A DNA stretch of 64,000 bases. Source: Salipiger marinus. Lineage in GTDB: Bacteria > Pseudomonadota > Alphaproteobacteria > Rhodobacterales > Rhodobacteraceae. Shown here piece after piece: positions 28,923 to 37,906 of this stretch (position 1 is its first letter; every line of letters begins with the position of its first letter). The stretch spans positions 1 to 64,000 of the forward strand of contig NZ_FNEJ01000014.1 of assembly GCF_900100085.1 (NCBI RefSeq), written 5' to 3'. The position numbers and the translations under genes are program-made. The notes under the pieces are model-generated. The model had not been told where the DNA came from, ran no database searches, and saw only the letters and a list, made by a program, of their open reading frames with translations.

Positions 28923-29399
28923 ATGCAGGCAGATAGCGAAGAGTTCGACCGGTTCGACCGTGCCATCCTGACCACCCTCGCCGAAGAGGGGCGGCTGTCG
29001 ATCACCGAACTGGCGCGGCGCATCGGCCTGTCCAAAAGCCCGACACAGGCGCGGCTGCGGCGGCTGGAGGATCTGGGGGTGATCCGCGGCTACCGCGCCA
29101 TTCTGGACCCGATCCGGCTGGGGCTGGATCACGTCGCCTTTGTCGAGGTGCGCATGTCCGACACCCGCGAAGCGTCGCTGGAGGCGTTCAACCGCGCCGT
29201 CGCCGCCATTCCGGAAATCGAACAGGTGCATCTGATCGCGGGCAATTTCGACTATCTGCTGAAGGTGCGGACGGCGGACATGCGCAGCTATCGGCGGGTG
29301 CTGGCCGAAAAGCTGTCCACCCTGCCGCATGTCTCGACCACATCGACCTATGTTGCCATGCAGGCGGTGAAGGAGGACGGTCTGGCAGAGATCATCTGA
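28923..29399 (+). CDS. putR: Lrp/AsnC-family regulator of proline use (PutR)
   Basis: The 158-residue protein has an N-terminal AsnC helix-turn-helix (DRAILTTLAEEGRLSITELA, then RRIGLSKSPTQARLRRLEDL) and a C-terminal RAM domain (VAFVEVRMSDTREASLEAFN, HLIAGNFDYLLKVRTADMRS). The SKSPTQARLRRL recognition helix and the position divergent to putA match PutR, which activates putA with proline in Rhodobacter and Agrobacterium. I choose the ATG at 28923 rather than the in-frame ATG 36 bases upstream because it gives the usual family length. Confidence 0.88.
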   Translation: MQADSEEFDRFDRAILTTLAEEGRLSITELARRIGLSKSPTQARLRRLEDLGVIRGYRAILDPIRLGLDHVAFVEVRMSDTREASLEAFNRAVAAIPEIEQVHLIAGNFDYLLKVRTADMRSYRRVLAEKLSTLPHVSTTSTYVAMQAVKEDGLAEII

Positions 29400-29429
29400 C
29401 CACCGCTCCGCAGCAGAAGGAGACGCGAC

Positions 29430-30056
29430 ATGCCGAAGCGGAGTCTGGGACTGGTGCTGGCAGGGGCGCTGACGGGACTGGCAGGACCGGTCTGGGCGCA
29501 GGGCCTGCCCGTGCAGATGGCGATCACCTGCGCCGAGGGCGGGCTGAGCCTGTCCATGTCGGGGGAAAGGGCAGAGCTTCTGTCGGGGGATGTGGCGCTG
29601 CCGCTCCGGCAGGAGCCCGCCGCTTCGGGGATGCGCATGGTGGCGGAGGTGGATCCCGACACATGGGTCTGGACCAAGGGCGACGAGGTGACGGTGATGC
29701 TGGCAGGCCGCGAGCTCAGCGCCTGCGCGGTCTCGGGCATGACCACGGTCACCGGCGCGCCCTGGACGGTGACAGAGATCGCGGGCGCCCCGGTGACCGG
29801 ATCCGCGCCGGATCTGCTCTGGGACGAAGAAGGCGGGTTCACCGGCAGCGGCGGCTGCAACCGCTTCACCGGCAGCTGGGGGCCGGAGGGGCCGGGGCCG
29901 CTGGCCGCCACCCGCATGGCCTGCCCCGAACCGGTGATGGCACAGGAACAGGCGCTTTTTGCCGCGCTGGCGCGGGTCACCGGGGTGCGGCTTGACGCGC
30001 AGGGCGGGCTGGATCTGCGCGCAGGCGACGAGGTGGTGATCCGCGCGCGGCGCTGA
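29430..30056 (+). CDS. META-domain protein (HslJ-like), secreted
   Basis: The 208-residue protein has a signal peptide (MPKRSLGLVLAGALTGLAGP, VWAQ). The C-terminal half is a META domain: WTVTEIAGAPVTG, then GGFTGSGGCNRFTGSW and ATRMACPEPVMAQEQALFAA, the family signature with two conserved Cys. The N-terminal half is an unassigned beta-rich region. META/HslJ proteins sit in the envelope and are associated with stress or antibiotic tolerance; no activity is known. GAAGGAGACGCGAC gives a good ribosome binding site. Confidence 0.88.
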   Translation: MPKRSLGLVLAGALTGLAGPVWAQGLPVQMAITCAEGGLSLSMSGERAELLSGDVALPLRQEPAASGMRMVAEVDPDTWVWTKGDEVTVMLAGRELSACAVSGMTTVTGAPWTVTEIAGAPVTGSAPDLLWDEEGGFTGSGGCNRFTGSWGPEGPGPLAATRMACPEPVMAQEQALFAALARVTGVRLDAQGGLDLRAGDEVVIRARR

Positions 30057-30112
30057 TCACCCCCGCGCGCGTGGCGGCAGGCGGGCAAGCGGGACGCCGC
30101 AGGCGATCCCGG

Positions 30113-30823
30113 TCACGCGGCGACGGGCACCGCCCGGCGCAAACTCTCCGCGATCAGCTGCGGCGTCTGCGGCCAGTCGATGAAGGCGGGCAGCACCGGC
30201 CCGTCAAACGCGGCCTCAGCCAGCGCCTCGGGCACGTCATCGATCATATGCCCGGCATTCAGCGCAAAATGGCACAGGCAGATCGCCTGCCGGGAACTGC
30301 GCGCCGCATCCTTCAGGAAGGGCTCCTCCTCCACATAGCCCGAGCGCGCGGCGGCAAAGCCCATCCGCCCCTGCAGCGCAGCGGCAAAATCCCGGGCGCT
30401 GTCGGCGCTGGTGCGCGACACGGCGCTGCCATGCGCGGCCACCACCAGATCCGTCTCTGCCGCGTGCCAGCCGCGCGCGGCCAGCTGCTCGGCCAGCGCC
30501 GTCTCGGCCAGCGGGATCAGCGCGGGTTCGGTGCCGAAAGGCTCCATCTGCCGCAGCCCCAGCGCCTCGGCCTTGCCCGCCAGCACCCGCCCGGTGAAAT
30601 AGCCCCGCGCCATGAAGAACGGATAGATCAGCGGCGCCTCCAGCGCGGCCACGCCCGCGTCGAACGCGCCTTCGGCGGCCAGCGTGGCGCCGCGCACCTG
30701 CCAGCCGGGCAGATGCGCCGCCACCGCCTGCGCCAGCGCCTGCAGCGCGGCTTCCTGCGGATCCGGATCCGACGGGCTGCCATGGGCGACGATCAGCGCG
30801 CTCCGGGGGTGGTCCTGCGGCAT
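30113..30823 (-). CDS. cbiX: CbiX/SirB-type cobaltochelatase-like protein
   Basis: The 236-residue protein has the chelatase fold: ALIVAHGSPSDPDPQEAALQ carries the metal-binding His, and APLIYPFFMARGYFTGRVLA and VVAAHGSAVSRTSADSARDF the second half of the active site. Such enzymes insert cobalt, nickel or iron into sirohydrochlorin. AGGAG lies six bases before the ATG at 30823. No other cobalamin gene is nearby, so the metal is not certain. The DUF4202 gene just upstream is on the same strand. Confidence 0.82.
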   Translation of the reverse strand: MPQDHPRSALIVAHGSPSDPDPQEAALQALAQAVAAHLPGWQVRGATLAAEGAFDAGVAALEAPLIYPFFMARGYFTGRVLAGKAEALGLRQMEPFGTEPALIPLAETALAEQLAARGWHAAETDLVVAAHGSAVSRTSADSARDFAAALQGRMGFAAARSGYVEEEPFLKDAARSSRQAICLCHFALNAGHMIDDVPEALAEAAFDGPVLPAFIDWPQTPQLIAESLRRAVPVAA

Positions 30824-30878
30824 CACTTTCTCCTGCGGATGATGGGCTCGGGTCATAGATAGGCGCCTCCGGCCCCGA

Positions 30879-31451
30879 TCAAGCGCGGAAGGCCGCGACA
30901 AATGGCTCCGGCAGATCGAACTCCCGCAGCACCCGCGCCCGGCCCTCGGGCGACATCTTCAGCGCGGTACGGGTGACGATGCGGTCCAGCTCCTCTGCGT
31001 CGCGGCCCTCGGCGAAGGGCAGGAAATACCATTTCAGGAAGGTGATGCAGATCACGTCCTCCAGCGCCTGCACCTGCCGGTCGCGCTTGAGGCCCTCCTT
31101 GCGCAGCATCCGCCCCACCTGCTCCTGTGCGGCGGCGTCATAGCCCGCCTCGGCCATGAAGCCCTGCAGCCGCGCCGCGTGGCGGCGGCCCTGCTCGCGG
31201 CGCCACTCCAGATAGCCCGCGCGGCCTTCGGGATAGCTGTCGCGCGGCAGCAGCCAGCGTTCCACGTGCTGCCCGCGCGCCGCGATCCGCAGCACCTCCG
31301 AGGCGTCGGGAAAGATCCGGTCCAGTTCCGCCGTCATCCGCTGGCCATATAGCAGGGCGGCGGCGGTGCCCTCGCCGGTATCGGGATCGGCGGCATTCGC
31401 GGCGTCGATGGCGGTCAGCGTCGCGGCAAGGCGGGGCGGGTGGTCTGTCAT
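30879..31451 (-). CDS. DUF4202 protein
   Basis: The 190-residue protein matches DUF4202: LAATLTAIDAANAADPDTGE, EVLRIAARGQHVERWLLPRD, GYLEWRREQGRRHA and ALEDVICITFLKWYFLPFAE. The conserved His and charged pairs hint at a metal-binding helical fold like HD-domain proteins, but no activity is known. It has no signal or membrane spans. It is 55 bases upstream of cbiX on the same strand. Confidence 0.87.
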   Translation of the reverse strand: MTDHPPRLAATLTAIDAANAADPDTGEGTAAALLYGQRMTAELDRIFPDASEVLRIAARGQHVERWLLPRDSYPEGRAGYLEWRREQGRRHAARLQGFMAEAGYDAAAQEQVGRMLRKEGLKRDRQVQALEDVICITFLKWYFLPFAEGRDAEELDRIVTRTALKMSPEGRARVLREFDLPEPFVAAFRA

Positions 31452-31498
31452 GGGCTGGTCCTTCTGCGGCTGGGGGTCAGAGTGGCACGGGCGCGCCG

Positions 31499-31972
31499 TC
31501 AGGAACAGACCCGGATGGCGGTGTCCCATCCGGCACAGACCTCCGCCAGCGGGGCGGCAGGGGCGCGGTCGGTCAGCAGCGTGTCGACCTCGGCCAGCGT
31601 GCCGATGCGGGCCGGGGCGGCGCGCTGGAACTTGGACTGGTCGGCCACCAGCAGCGCGCTATGGTGCAGCAGTTCGCGCGCCACCGCCTCGGTGCTGGTG
31701 CCGATGTTGATCGCGACCGAGGCCTTGTGCGGGATCATCGCCGCGCAGGCCCGCGCCATCGCCGCCTTGGCCTCGCGGTGCAGGGCGCGGCGGTCCTCAT
31801 GCGCGAGGTTGACCGTGCCGGAGGGCAGCACCGCGCCGCCATGCACCCGCGGCAGCTGTCCGGCGCTGGCCAGATCGCGGCGGATGGTCTGCAGGGTCAC
31901 GCCGAATCGCGCGGCCAGATCCTCGACCTCGACCTTGCCCTGCTGGCGGGCGAGACGAAGCGACTGCGACAT
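31499..31972 (-). pseudogene. glpR: GlpR-like DeoR repressor with internal deletion
   Basis: The 157-residue ORF has the DeoR helix-turn-helix (VEVEDLAARFGVTLQTIRRD, RVHGGAVLPSGTVN) and the beginning of the sugar-phosphate sensor domain (NIGTSTEAVARELLHHSAL). It then jumps directly to LVADQSKFQRAAPARIGTLA, which in full-length GlpR comes about 95 residues later. The jump is at about residue 108 (DNA near 31650), in frame. The lost part contains most of the effector-binding DeoR C-domain. A few residues also seem missing at the N-terminus (after MSQ) and after RRDL. It is adjacent and divergent to glpD. Either a decayed repressor or a constitutive DNA-binding form. Confidence 0.75.
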
Positions 31973-32009
31973 GATCTCCCGTGGTCGGTGGGTTTCGCAC
32001 CTGCAGAAA

Positions 32010-32063
32010 TTCGCGCAGAAGCGAATGGCCTTTCTGTTCGTTTATTTTCCATTTCGCGCGAAA
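32010..32063. promoter_or_regulatory. Palindromes in the glpR/glpD intergenic region
   Basis: TTCGC-N6-GCGAA lies at 32010-32025, and a perfect 12-bp palindrome TTTCGCGCGAAA at 32052-32063, 37 bases before the glpD start. The half-sites share the TTCGC core, as expected for one repressor bound to two operators. Their assignment to GlpR is inferred. Confidence 0.5.
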
Positions 32064-32099
32064 ATGCTACATCCCGCCCTGACAGGCAAGGGAGCGATC

Positions 32100-33692
32100 A
32101 TGTCTGACCCGAAGTTTACCGATCTGTTCGTCATTGGTGGCGGCATCAACGGCTGTGGCATTGCCCGTGACGCGGCGGGGCGGGGGCTGTCGGTCACGCT
32201 GGCCGAACAGGGCGATCTGGCGCAGGCCACCTCGTCGAGTTCGACCAAGCTGTTCCATGGCGGGCTGCGCTATCTGGAATATTTCGAATTCCGCCTCGTG
32301 CGCGAGGCGCTGCGCGAACGCGAGGTGCTGCTGCGCGCCATGCCGCATATCAGCTGGCCCATGCGCTTCGTGCTGCCTTGGGATCCCGAGATGCGCTTTG
32401 ACAGCGACACGCCCACCTCGCGGATCCTGTCGCTGGCCCTGCCATGGATGAAGGGGCGGCGCCCGGCATGGCTGATCCGGCTGGGGCTGTTCCTGTATGA
32501 CCATCTGGGCGCGCGCAAGCTGCTGCCCGGCACCGCCACGCTGGATCTGCGCAACAGCCCCGAAGGGGCGCCGCTGCGCGAGGGGTTTCGCCGGGGCTGG
32601 GAATATTCCGATGGCTGGGTGGAGGATTCGCGGCTGGTGGCGCTCAATGCCCGCGACGCGGCGGATCGTGGCGCCACCATCCTGACCCGCACCAAGGTGG
32701 TGGAGGCGCAGCCCGTCACCGGCGGCTGGCGGATCGAGACGGAGGATCCGCAGGGCCAGCGCCGCACCCATCACGCCCGGCTGGTGGTCAATGCCGCCGG
32801 GCCTTGGGTCTCCGACGTGCTGAGCGACCGGCTGGGGCAGCAGGCCACCGCGCATGGCGTCCGGCTGGTGCGCGGCTCGCATGTGGTGGTGCGCAGGCTC
32901 TTTGACCATGACAAGGCGTATTTCCTGCAGGGGCAGGACGGGCGGATCATCTTCGCGATCCCCTATCAGGAGGATTTTACCCTGATCGGCACCACCGAGG
33001 CGCCGCATCCCGATCCCGACCAGCGCCCGGTCTGCACCGAGGCGGAGCAGGACTATCTGCTGGGCTTCGCCAACCGCTATTTCCGCCGCCAGCTCTCCGC
33101 CGAGGATGTGGTCTGGACCTATTCCGGCGTGCGCCCGCTTTATGAGGATGGCGCCAGCAGTGCCACCGCCGCCACCCGCGAATATGTTCTGGCGCTGGAA
33201 GAGAATGACGGCGCCCCCATGCTCAACGTCTTTGGCGGCAAGATCACCACCTATCGCCGTCTGGCCGAACAGGCGCTGGCGCGCATCGCCACGGTGCTGG
33301 ACGTGCCGCGCGGCGACTGGACCGCTGGCGTGCCGCTGGCGGGGGGTGATTTTCTGGTCGGCGGGGTCGACAGGCTGGTGCAGGATCTTTGCGCGGATCA
33401 CCCCTTTCTGACCGGGGTATGGGCCAAGCGTCTGGTGCGCGCCTATGGCACCGAGGCGCGGCAGGTTCTGGAGGGCGCGCAGTCTGCCGCCGATCTGGGC
33501 CGCGATTTTGGCGCCACGCTGACCGAGCGCGAGGTGCTCTGGCTGATGGAGCGGGAATTTGCCCTGACCGCCGAGGATGTGCTGTGGCGGCGCGGCAAGC
33601 TGGGGCTGCGGGTGACGGCGGCGCAGGCCGCTGATCTGCAGATCTGGATGGACGCCCGTCTGCGCGGGCAGGAGCCTGCCGCCGCCGAATGA
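32100..33692 (+). CDS. glpD: Glycerol-3-phosphate dehydrogenase (FAD)
   Basis: The 530-residue membrane-associated flavoenzyme oxidises glycerol-3-phosphate to dihydroxyacetone phosphate and feeds electrons to quinone. FVIGGGINGCGIARDAAGRG is the FAD-binding Rossmann loop, TSSSSTKLFHGGLRYLEYFE the DAO/GlpD signature, and YSGVRPLYEDGASSATAATR and NVFGGKITTYRRLAEQAL complete the active site. GGGAG seven bases before the ATG at 32100 supports the start. No glycerol transporter or kinase gene accompanies it in this window. Confidence 0.95.
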   Translation: MSDPKFTDLFVIGGGINGCGIARDAAGRGLSVTLAEQGDLAQATSSSSTKLFHGGLRYLEYFEFRLVREALREREVLLRAMPHISWPMRFVLPWDPEMRFDSDTPTSRILSLALPWMKGRRPAWLIRLGLFLYDHLGARKLLPGTATLDLRNSPEGAPLREGFRRGWEYSDGWVEDSRLVALNARDAADRGATILTRTKVVEAQPVTGGWRIETEDPQGQRRTHHARLVVNAAGPWVSDVLSDRLGQQATAHGVRLVRGSHVVVRRLFDHDKAYFLQGQDGRIIFAIPYQEDFTLIGTTEAPHPDPDQRPVCTEAEQDYLLGFANRYFRRQLSAEDVVWTYSGVRPLYEDGASSATAATREYVLALEENDGAPMLNVFGGKITTYRRLAEQALARIATVLDVPRGDWTAGVPLAGGDFLVGGVDRLVQDLCADHPFLTGVWAKRLVRAYGTEARQVLEGAQSAADLGRDFGATLTEREVLWLMEREFALTAEDVLWRRGKLGLRVTAAQAADLQIWMDARLRGQEPAAAE

Positions 33693-33852
33693 TCCCGGCG
33701 CCGTGCCGCAGCGGGGCTGCGGGCAGGCCATGATCCTGCCCGTTCCTGCCGTTTTCCCCACAGAACCCCCGTTTCGCGGTCCTTGACGCAAGGTCGGGTT
33801 TGCGACTTTATGGCAACGTCAGCGGTCCGTTTGACCGCTGCGATGGCCTCGA

Positions 33853-33866
33853 CAGTTTCGAAACTG
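33853..33866. promoter_or_regulatory. Perfect 14-bp palindrome upstream of the Ig-repeat gene
   Basis: CAGTTTCGAAACTG lies 92 bases before the start of the Ig-repeat protein, in the 265-bp gap after glpD. It is a candidate operator. The same gap contains an AT-rich stretch (AATATGGCCAAAATAAGG) just downstream that could be a promoter. Confidence 0.4.
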
Positions 33867-33957
33867 AAGAATATGGCCAAAATAAGGTGTCTCAGGGACA
33901 GAATAAACAGGCTGCCGGCAGCAAAAAAGGGCGGCCCGAGGGGAGCGGTGTAATCTC

Positions 33958-35286
33958 ATGGATGCGATTGGTTTCGTGATCCGGACCCGTGCGGGTGCGG
34001 TTGAAAGCGGGCATGCGGGCGGCGGCGGTCAGGAGGGGGTGATCGACGCGGCGCCGGGCAGCCAGATCTCGTTCGATCTTGATCCGGCTGACATCCAGAG
34101 CTTTCGCCAGTCCGGCGAGGATCTGCGGATCGTGCTGGCCGATGGCGCGGCGCTGCTGCTGGTCGGGTATTTTGCCGGTCCCGACCGGCCGGAGCTGTTT
34201 GTGCGGTCAGGCGCCATGCTGCTGCCGGTCCTGCGCGGCAGCGACCTTGCCGCCCCGGCTGACCGGGGATCCGTGCTGCGGCTGACCGACGCGCTGCCGC
34301 TTCCGCATCTGCGGAGCATCGCGGCAGAATCCGGCGATGACCTGATGACCGTCGATCACCGGGAGGAGGGGCTGAGCCTGACCGGCACCGCCCCGGCGGG
34401 ATCGCGCGTCAGCGTCACCGTGGCGGGCCGGGATCACGCCGCGACCGTGGCCCCGGATGGCCGCTGGTCGCTTCTGCTGACGGCACCAGACGCAGAGGGC
34501 TGGCTGGGCGAGGCGGAGGTGACCGTGACCGACCTGTCGGGCAATGCGCTGACGCGGACCCACAGAATTGCCACCGAATGCGAGATGACCGCGCCGCCCG
34601 AAGACCGGCAGATGGAAGCGCCCCTGCCGCTGACCGGCGAGGAGGCGTTCCGCGCCGAAGAACTGCGCACGGGCGTGCTGCTGACCGGCATGGCCGAGGC
34701 GGGGGCCATGGTGATGGTGGAACTGGCCGGGCTCAGCCAGCAGGCGCTGACCGAAGCGGATGGCAGCTGGAGCGTGGCCTTTTCCGATCTCGCCTCGGGC
34801 AGCTATGCGACCGAAGCAAAGGTCACCGCCACCGATGCGGAGGGCAACAGCGCCACCGCCACGCATGGCTTTCAGATCGACACCGACCTGTCGGTCAGCC
34901 TTGGCGGGCCGATCACCTTCAATGGCGGGGTGAATGCGGCGGAAGAGGCGGGCGGCCTCGCCCTGACCGGCCAGACCGATCCCGATGCGGCGATCACGCT
35001 GGTGCTGGACGGGCGCAGCCACAGCGTGATGGCGGACGGGGAGGGGGCATGGCTGCTGACCGTGCCGCCCGACGATCTGCGCATGGGCATCTACGAGACC
35101 GGCATTTCCGTTACCGCCACCGATGCGGCTGGCAACCGCGCCACCACCACCGGGACGCTGACGGTGGACACCCAGACCTCGGTCGGTGTGGCGGTGGAGG
35201 GGGAGGCCGCCGAAAGCGCGGCGGATGCGGCAGGGCTGGCCCCGGAGGCCAAGACCGACCCGCACAGGTGCATGTCGCAGCAGTAA
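33958..35286 (+). CDS. Bap/LapF-like Ig-repeat protein, probably a shortened adhesin
   Basis: The 442-residue protein starts with a region like the prefix of large biofilm adhesins (GSQISFDLDPADIQSFRQSG, EDLRIVLADGAALLLVGYF, PELFVRSG) without a signal peptide, as in type I-secreted proteins. Three Ig-like repeats follow, each ending in a form of VTATDAxGNxATxT (near 190, 295 and 390). It then stops after an unstructured Ala/Glu-rich stretch ending HRCMSQQ. Full-length adhesins of this type have many repeats and a C-terminal secretion signal; neither is seen, nor are export genes. Probably truncated. Confidence 0.65.
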   Translation: MDAIGFVIRTRAGAVESGHAGGGGQEGVIDAAPGSQISFDLDPADIQSFRQSGEDLRIVLADGAALLLVGYFAGPDRPELFVRSGAMLLPVLRGSDLAAPADRGSVLRLTDALPLPHLRSIAAESGDDLMTVDHREEGLSLTGTAPAGSRVSVTVAGRDHAATVAPDGRWSLLLTAPDAEGWLGEAEVTVTDLSGNALTRTHRIATECEMTAPPEDRQMEAPLPLTGEEAFRAEELRTGVLLTGMAEAGAMVMVELAGLSQQALTEADGSWSVAFSDLASGSYATEAKVTATDAEGNSATATHGFQIDTDLSVSLGGPITFNGGVNAAEEAGGLALTGQTDPDAAITLVLDGRSHSVMADGEGAWLLTVPPDDLRMGIYETGISVTATDAAGNRATTTGTLTVDTQTSVGVAVEGEAAESAADAAGLAPEAKTDPHRCMSQQ

Positions 35287-35295
35287 GCGGAGCGC

Positions 35296-35739
35296 TCAGC
35301 TGTCGCTGTCCATCCAGATGGTGACCGGGCCGTCATTGACCAGCGACACCTTCATGTCGGCGCCAAAGCGCCCGGTGGCGACGGGGATGCCCTGCGCCGA
35401 CAGGGCGGCGGCAAAGCGGGTGTAAAGCCGCTCGCCCTCTGCCGGGGCGGCGGCGCTGGAAAAGCCGGGGCGGTTGCCGCTGCGCGTGTCGGCGGAGAGG
35501 GTGAACTGGCTGATCACCAGCGCCGCACCCCCCGTGTCCAGCAGCGACAGGTTCATCTTGTCGCCTGCGTCGCGGAAGATGCGCAGCTTGGCGGCCTTGG
35601 CCGCCAGCCGCTCCGCCTCGGCATCGGTATCGCCTGCCATGGCGCAGACAAGGATCATCAGGCCGGGCCCAATTTCGCCGACCACGGCGCCCTCCACCGC
35701 CACCTGCGCCTGAGTGACGCGCTGGATCAGAAGCCTCAC
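35296..35739 (-). CDS. dtd: D-aminoacyl-tRNA deacylase
   Basis: The 147-residue enzyme removes D-amino acids and glycine mischarged on t[23 protein letters not shown] contains the SQFTL active-site motif, and [17 protein letters not shown] the closing NDGPVT motif. I choose the GTG at 35739 as start: it gives the usual opening ([13 protein letters not shown]) and overlaps the stop of the upstream kinase by four bases (GTGA). An ATG five codons earlier would overlap further. Confidence 0.95.
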   Translation of the reverse strand: MRLLIQRVTQAQVAVEGAVVGEIGPGLMILVCAMAGDTDAEAERLAAKAAKLRIFRDAGDKMNLSLLDTGGAALVISQFTLSADTRSGNRPGFSSAAAPAEGERLYTRFAAALSAQGIPVATGRFGADMKVSLVNDGPVTIWMDSDS

Positions 35740-36635
35740 AGCTCGTGGTCCCATGGCGGGTTGGCACCCGCCCGGCTGACGGTGATGGCGGCCGCACGCG
35801 CGCCCAGTTCCACCGCCGGGCGCAGCGCCTCGGGCGTGGCCGCGCGCAATGCCGCGCGGGTCAGCAGCCCGGCCTGCGACAGCCCGGCCAGCAGGCCTGC
35901 ATTGAACGTGTCGCCCGCGCCCACGGTGTCCACCACCTCTGTCCGGACGGCAGGCACTTCGAAGCTGGTCTCGGTCGTGCTGGCGCGTACCCCGGCGGCG
36001 CCGCGGGTCATCAGCACCAGTGCCGCGCCATCGGCATGCAGCGCGTCGGGCGTGGTGCCCAGCCAGTCCATATCCTCGTCCGAGATCTTCACGATGTCGG
36101 CGCGGCGCAGCATGGTGCCCAGCCGGGCGCGGTAGCGGCGTTCATCGGTGATGAAGCTCGGGCGGATGTTCGGGTCGATCATCACCACCCGGTCGCCGGA
36201 CCGCGCACACAGCGCGGCATAGGCATCGGCCCCCGGTTCCGAAACCAGCGAGATGCCGCCAAAAAACAGCGCCTCGGTGCCGTCGCCCAGATCGGGCAGG
36301 TCGTCTTCGGTCAGCATGCGGCCTGCGGTCATCTCGTCATAAAACGCATAGCTCGCCTGCCCGTTGGTCAGGGTGACAAAGGCCAGCGTGGTGGGCCGGG
36401 CCGACCGGCGCGCAAGGCTGGCATCCACCCGCGAGGTGCTGAGCGCGCCATCAAGGATCTGGCCGAACAGATCGGTGGAGAGGCCGCCGAAATAGCCCGC
36501 AGGCGCGCCAAGCCGCCCCAGCGCGATGGCGGTGTTGAACACCGCACCCCCCGCGACGGGGGCAAAGGCGGTCTCGCCGCTGGCGGTCTGCCGCGGCAGC
36601 ATGTCGATCAGCGATTCTCCGCAGCAGAGGATCAT
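35736..36635 (-). CDS. PfkB-family sugar kinase, fructokinase-like
   Basis: The 299-residue cytoplasmic kinase starts [13 protein letters not shown], with the substrate-binding [15 protein letters not shown] near residue 28 and the PfkB signature [16 protein letters not shown] near 236, whose Asp is the catalytic base. The sequence is closest in feel to fructokinases. No sugar transporter or regulator is next to it, so the substrate is uncertain. It is coupled to dtd. Confidence 0.88.
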   Translation of the reverse strand: MILCCGESLIDMLPRQTASGETAFAPVAGGAVFNTAIALGRLGAPAGYFGGLSTDLFGQILDGALSTSRVDASLARRSARPTTLAFVTLTNGQASYAFYDEMTAGRMLTEDDLPDLGDGTEALFFGGISLVSEPGADAYAALCARSGDRVVMIDPNIRPSFITDERRYRARLGTMLRRADIVKISDEDMDWLGTTPDALHADGAALVLMTRGAAGVRASTTETSFEVPAVRTEVVDTVGAGDTFNAGLLAGLSQAGLLTRAALRAATPEALRPAVELGARAAAITVSRAGANPPWDHEL

Positions 36636-36708
36636 GGTGCACTCCCTTGAATGTTAGCGCCGAAACTGCCCTGTCGCCGCGGGCGGCACAAGGCCCGGAA
36701 TCGCGGCG

Positions 36709-37788
36709 TCAGCGCGACATGACATAGCCCATGCCCGCCGCCAAGATCAGCCCCAGCACCACCGCCAGCGCGATCTTCCACGCCGACCATGGCCGTTCGC
36801 CCTGCACCCGCCCGGTGGTGCCGTTGACCACAAACCGGTAGGTTTCGCCCCGGTATTTGTAGGCGGCAAGCCAGACCGGCAGCAGGATATGCTTGAAGGT
36901 CACCGCCGACACGTCGGTGTCGATGCGGGTGATACGCTGCTGGTCGCCGCCGATGTCGAATTTTACATCCCGCGCGATCTGGCGGTCGATGATCTGCCGC
37001 GCCTCGGCAAAGCCGCTGTCCAGATCGACCTGATAGCCCTCGGCCCGGAACCCGGCGAGGTATTGCGGCTTGTAAGGCTCCAGCCGGCTCAGATCCCATG
37101 GCTCCAGCGCGTCGGTGAATTTCTTCGGCAGGGATTTTGACGCCAGCACCAGCACGTCGTCAAAAAACCGCGCGACGCGGCCCGACACCGGCGTCCAGCG
37201 CACCTTGGCCACGCGCTGCGTGGTCATCTTGCCGTCGCGCATCACCTGCCGCGTCTGGTGATAGACCGTGCCGCGCGCGCCGCTGTAGCGCGAGGCGGTC
37301 TGCGCGTCGAAGGTCCAGTAGGGCACATAGATGCCCTGCATCCGCCGCCCCTTGCGGGCGTAATCCTGCAGGCCCCCCGGCGCGAACCACAGCCCGCCCA
37401 GCCAGTCGGTCATCGCCTTGCGCGCCGCCGCCTCGTCAAGCAGGAAAGGCACCACGCCGCGCGGCTTGATCTGGCGATGCGTGCCGGTGTCGGTGACCAC
37501 GGGCGTGGCGCAGAACGGGCATTCCGTGGCGTGGGTGTCGGGGGAAAACTCCACCTCCGCGCCACAATTGGGGCATTGCGTGACCCGCAGATCCTCCATC
37601 TCCTGCAGGGGCAGCAGGTTCTGCAGGGCGGCGTGGAAATCCAGCTCGCGCAGCCCGCTGTCCCATGGGCCCGCGCCTTCGATCCCGTGGCGGTCGCCGC
37701 AATGGTCGCAGATCAGCTCGCCCGTGGCCGGGTCATAGCGGTAATCGGCGCCGCAATTGTCGCAGGGAAAGCGGTGTTCCTCGTTCAT
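36709..37788 (-). CDS. Zinc-ribbon membrane protein (TFIIB-type ribbon)
   Basis: The 359-residue protein has two zinc ribbons (FPCDNCGADYRYDPATGELI...CDHCG near residue 8, CPNCGAEVEFSPDTHATECP..CATP near 72). A central conserved region follows (GVVPFLLDEAAARKAMTDWL, IYVPYWTFDAQTASRYSGAR), and one membrane helix ends the chain (IALAVVLGLILAAGMGYVMS). Such proteins are often found next to SPFH virion-core-like genes; one follows nearby at 38757. DNA binding is not implied. The start at 37788 is the first ATG before the ribbon. Confidence 0.8.
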   Translation of the reverse strand: MNEEHRFPCDNCGADYRYDPATGELICDHCGDRHGIEGAGPWDSGLRELDFHAALQNLLPLQEMEDLRVTQCPNCGAEVEFSPDTHATECPFCATPVVTDTGTHRQIKPRGVVPFLLDEAAARKAMTDWLGGLWFAPGGLQDYARKGRRMQGIYVPYWTFDAQTASRYSGARGTVYHQTRQVMRDGKMTTQRVAKVRWTPVSGRVARFFDDVLVLASKSLPKKFTDALEPWDLSRLEPYKPQYLAGFRAEGYQVDLDSGFAEARQIIDRQIARDVKFDIGGDQQRITRIDTDVSAVTFKHILLPVWLAAYKYRGETYRFVVNGTTGRVQGERPWSAWKIALAVVLGLILAAGMGYVMSR

Positions 37789-37906
37789 CGCAGGGCTCCT
37801 GTCTGGCGGCGCCACCCTAGGCCGGGCGAAGGGCGGAGGGAACCTGTTTTCCTTGGGCGCGACAGCGGTTAGGGTCGGGGCGACCGGAGCAGATGCAGAG
37901 CCTGTG

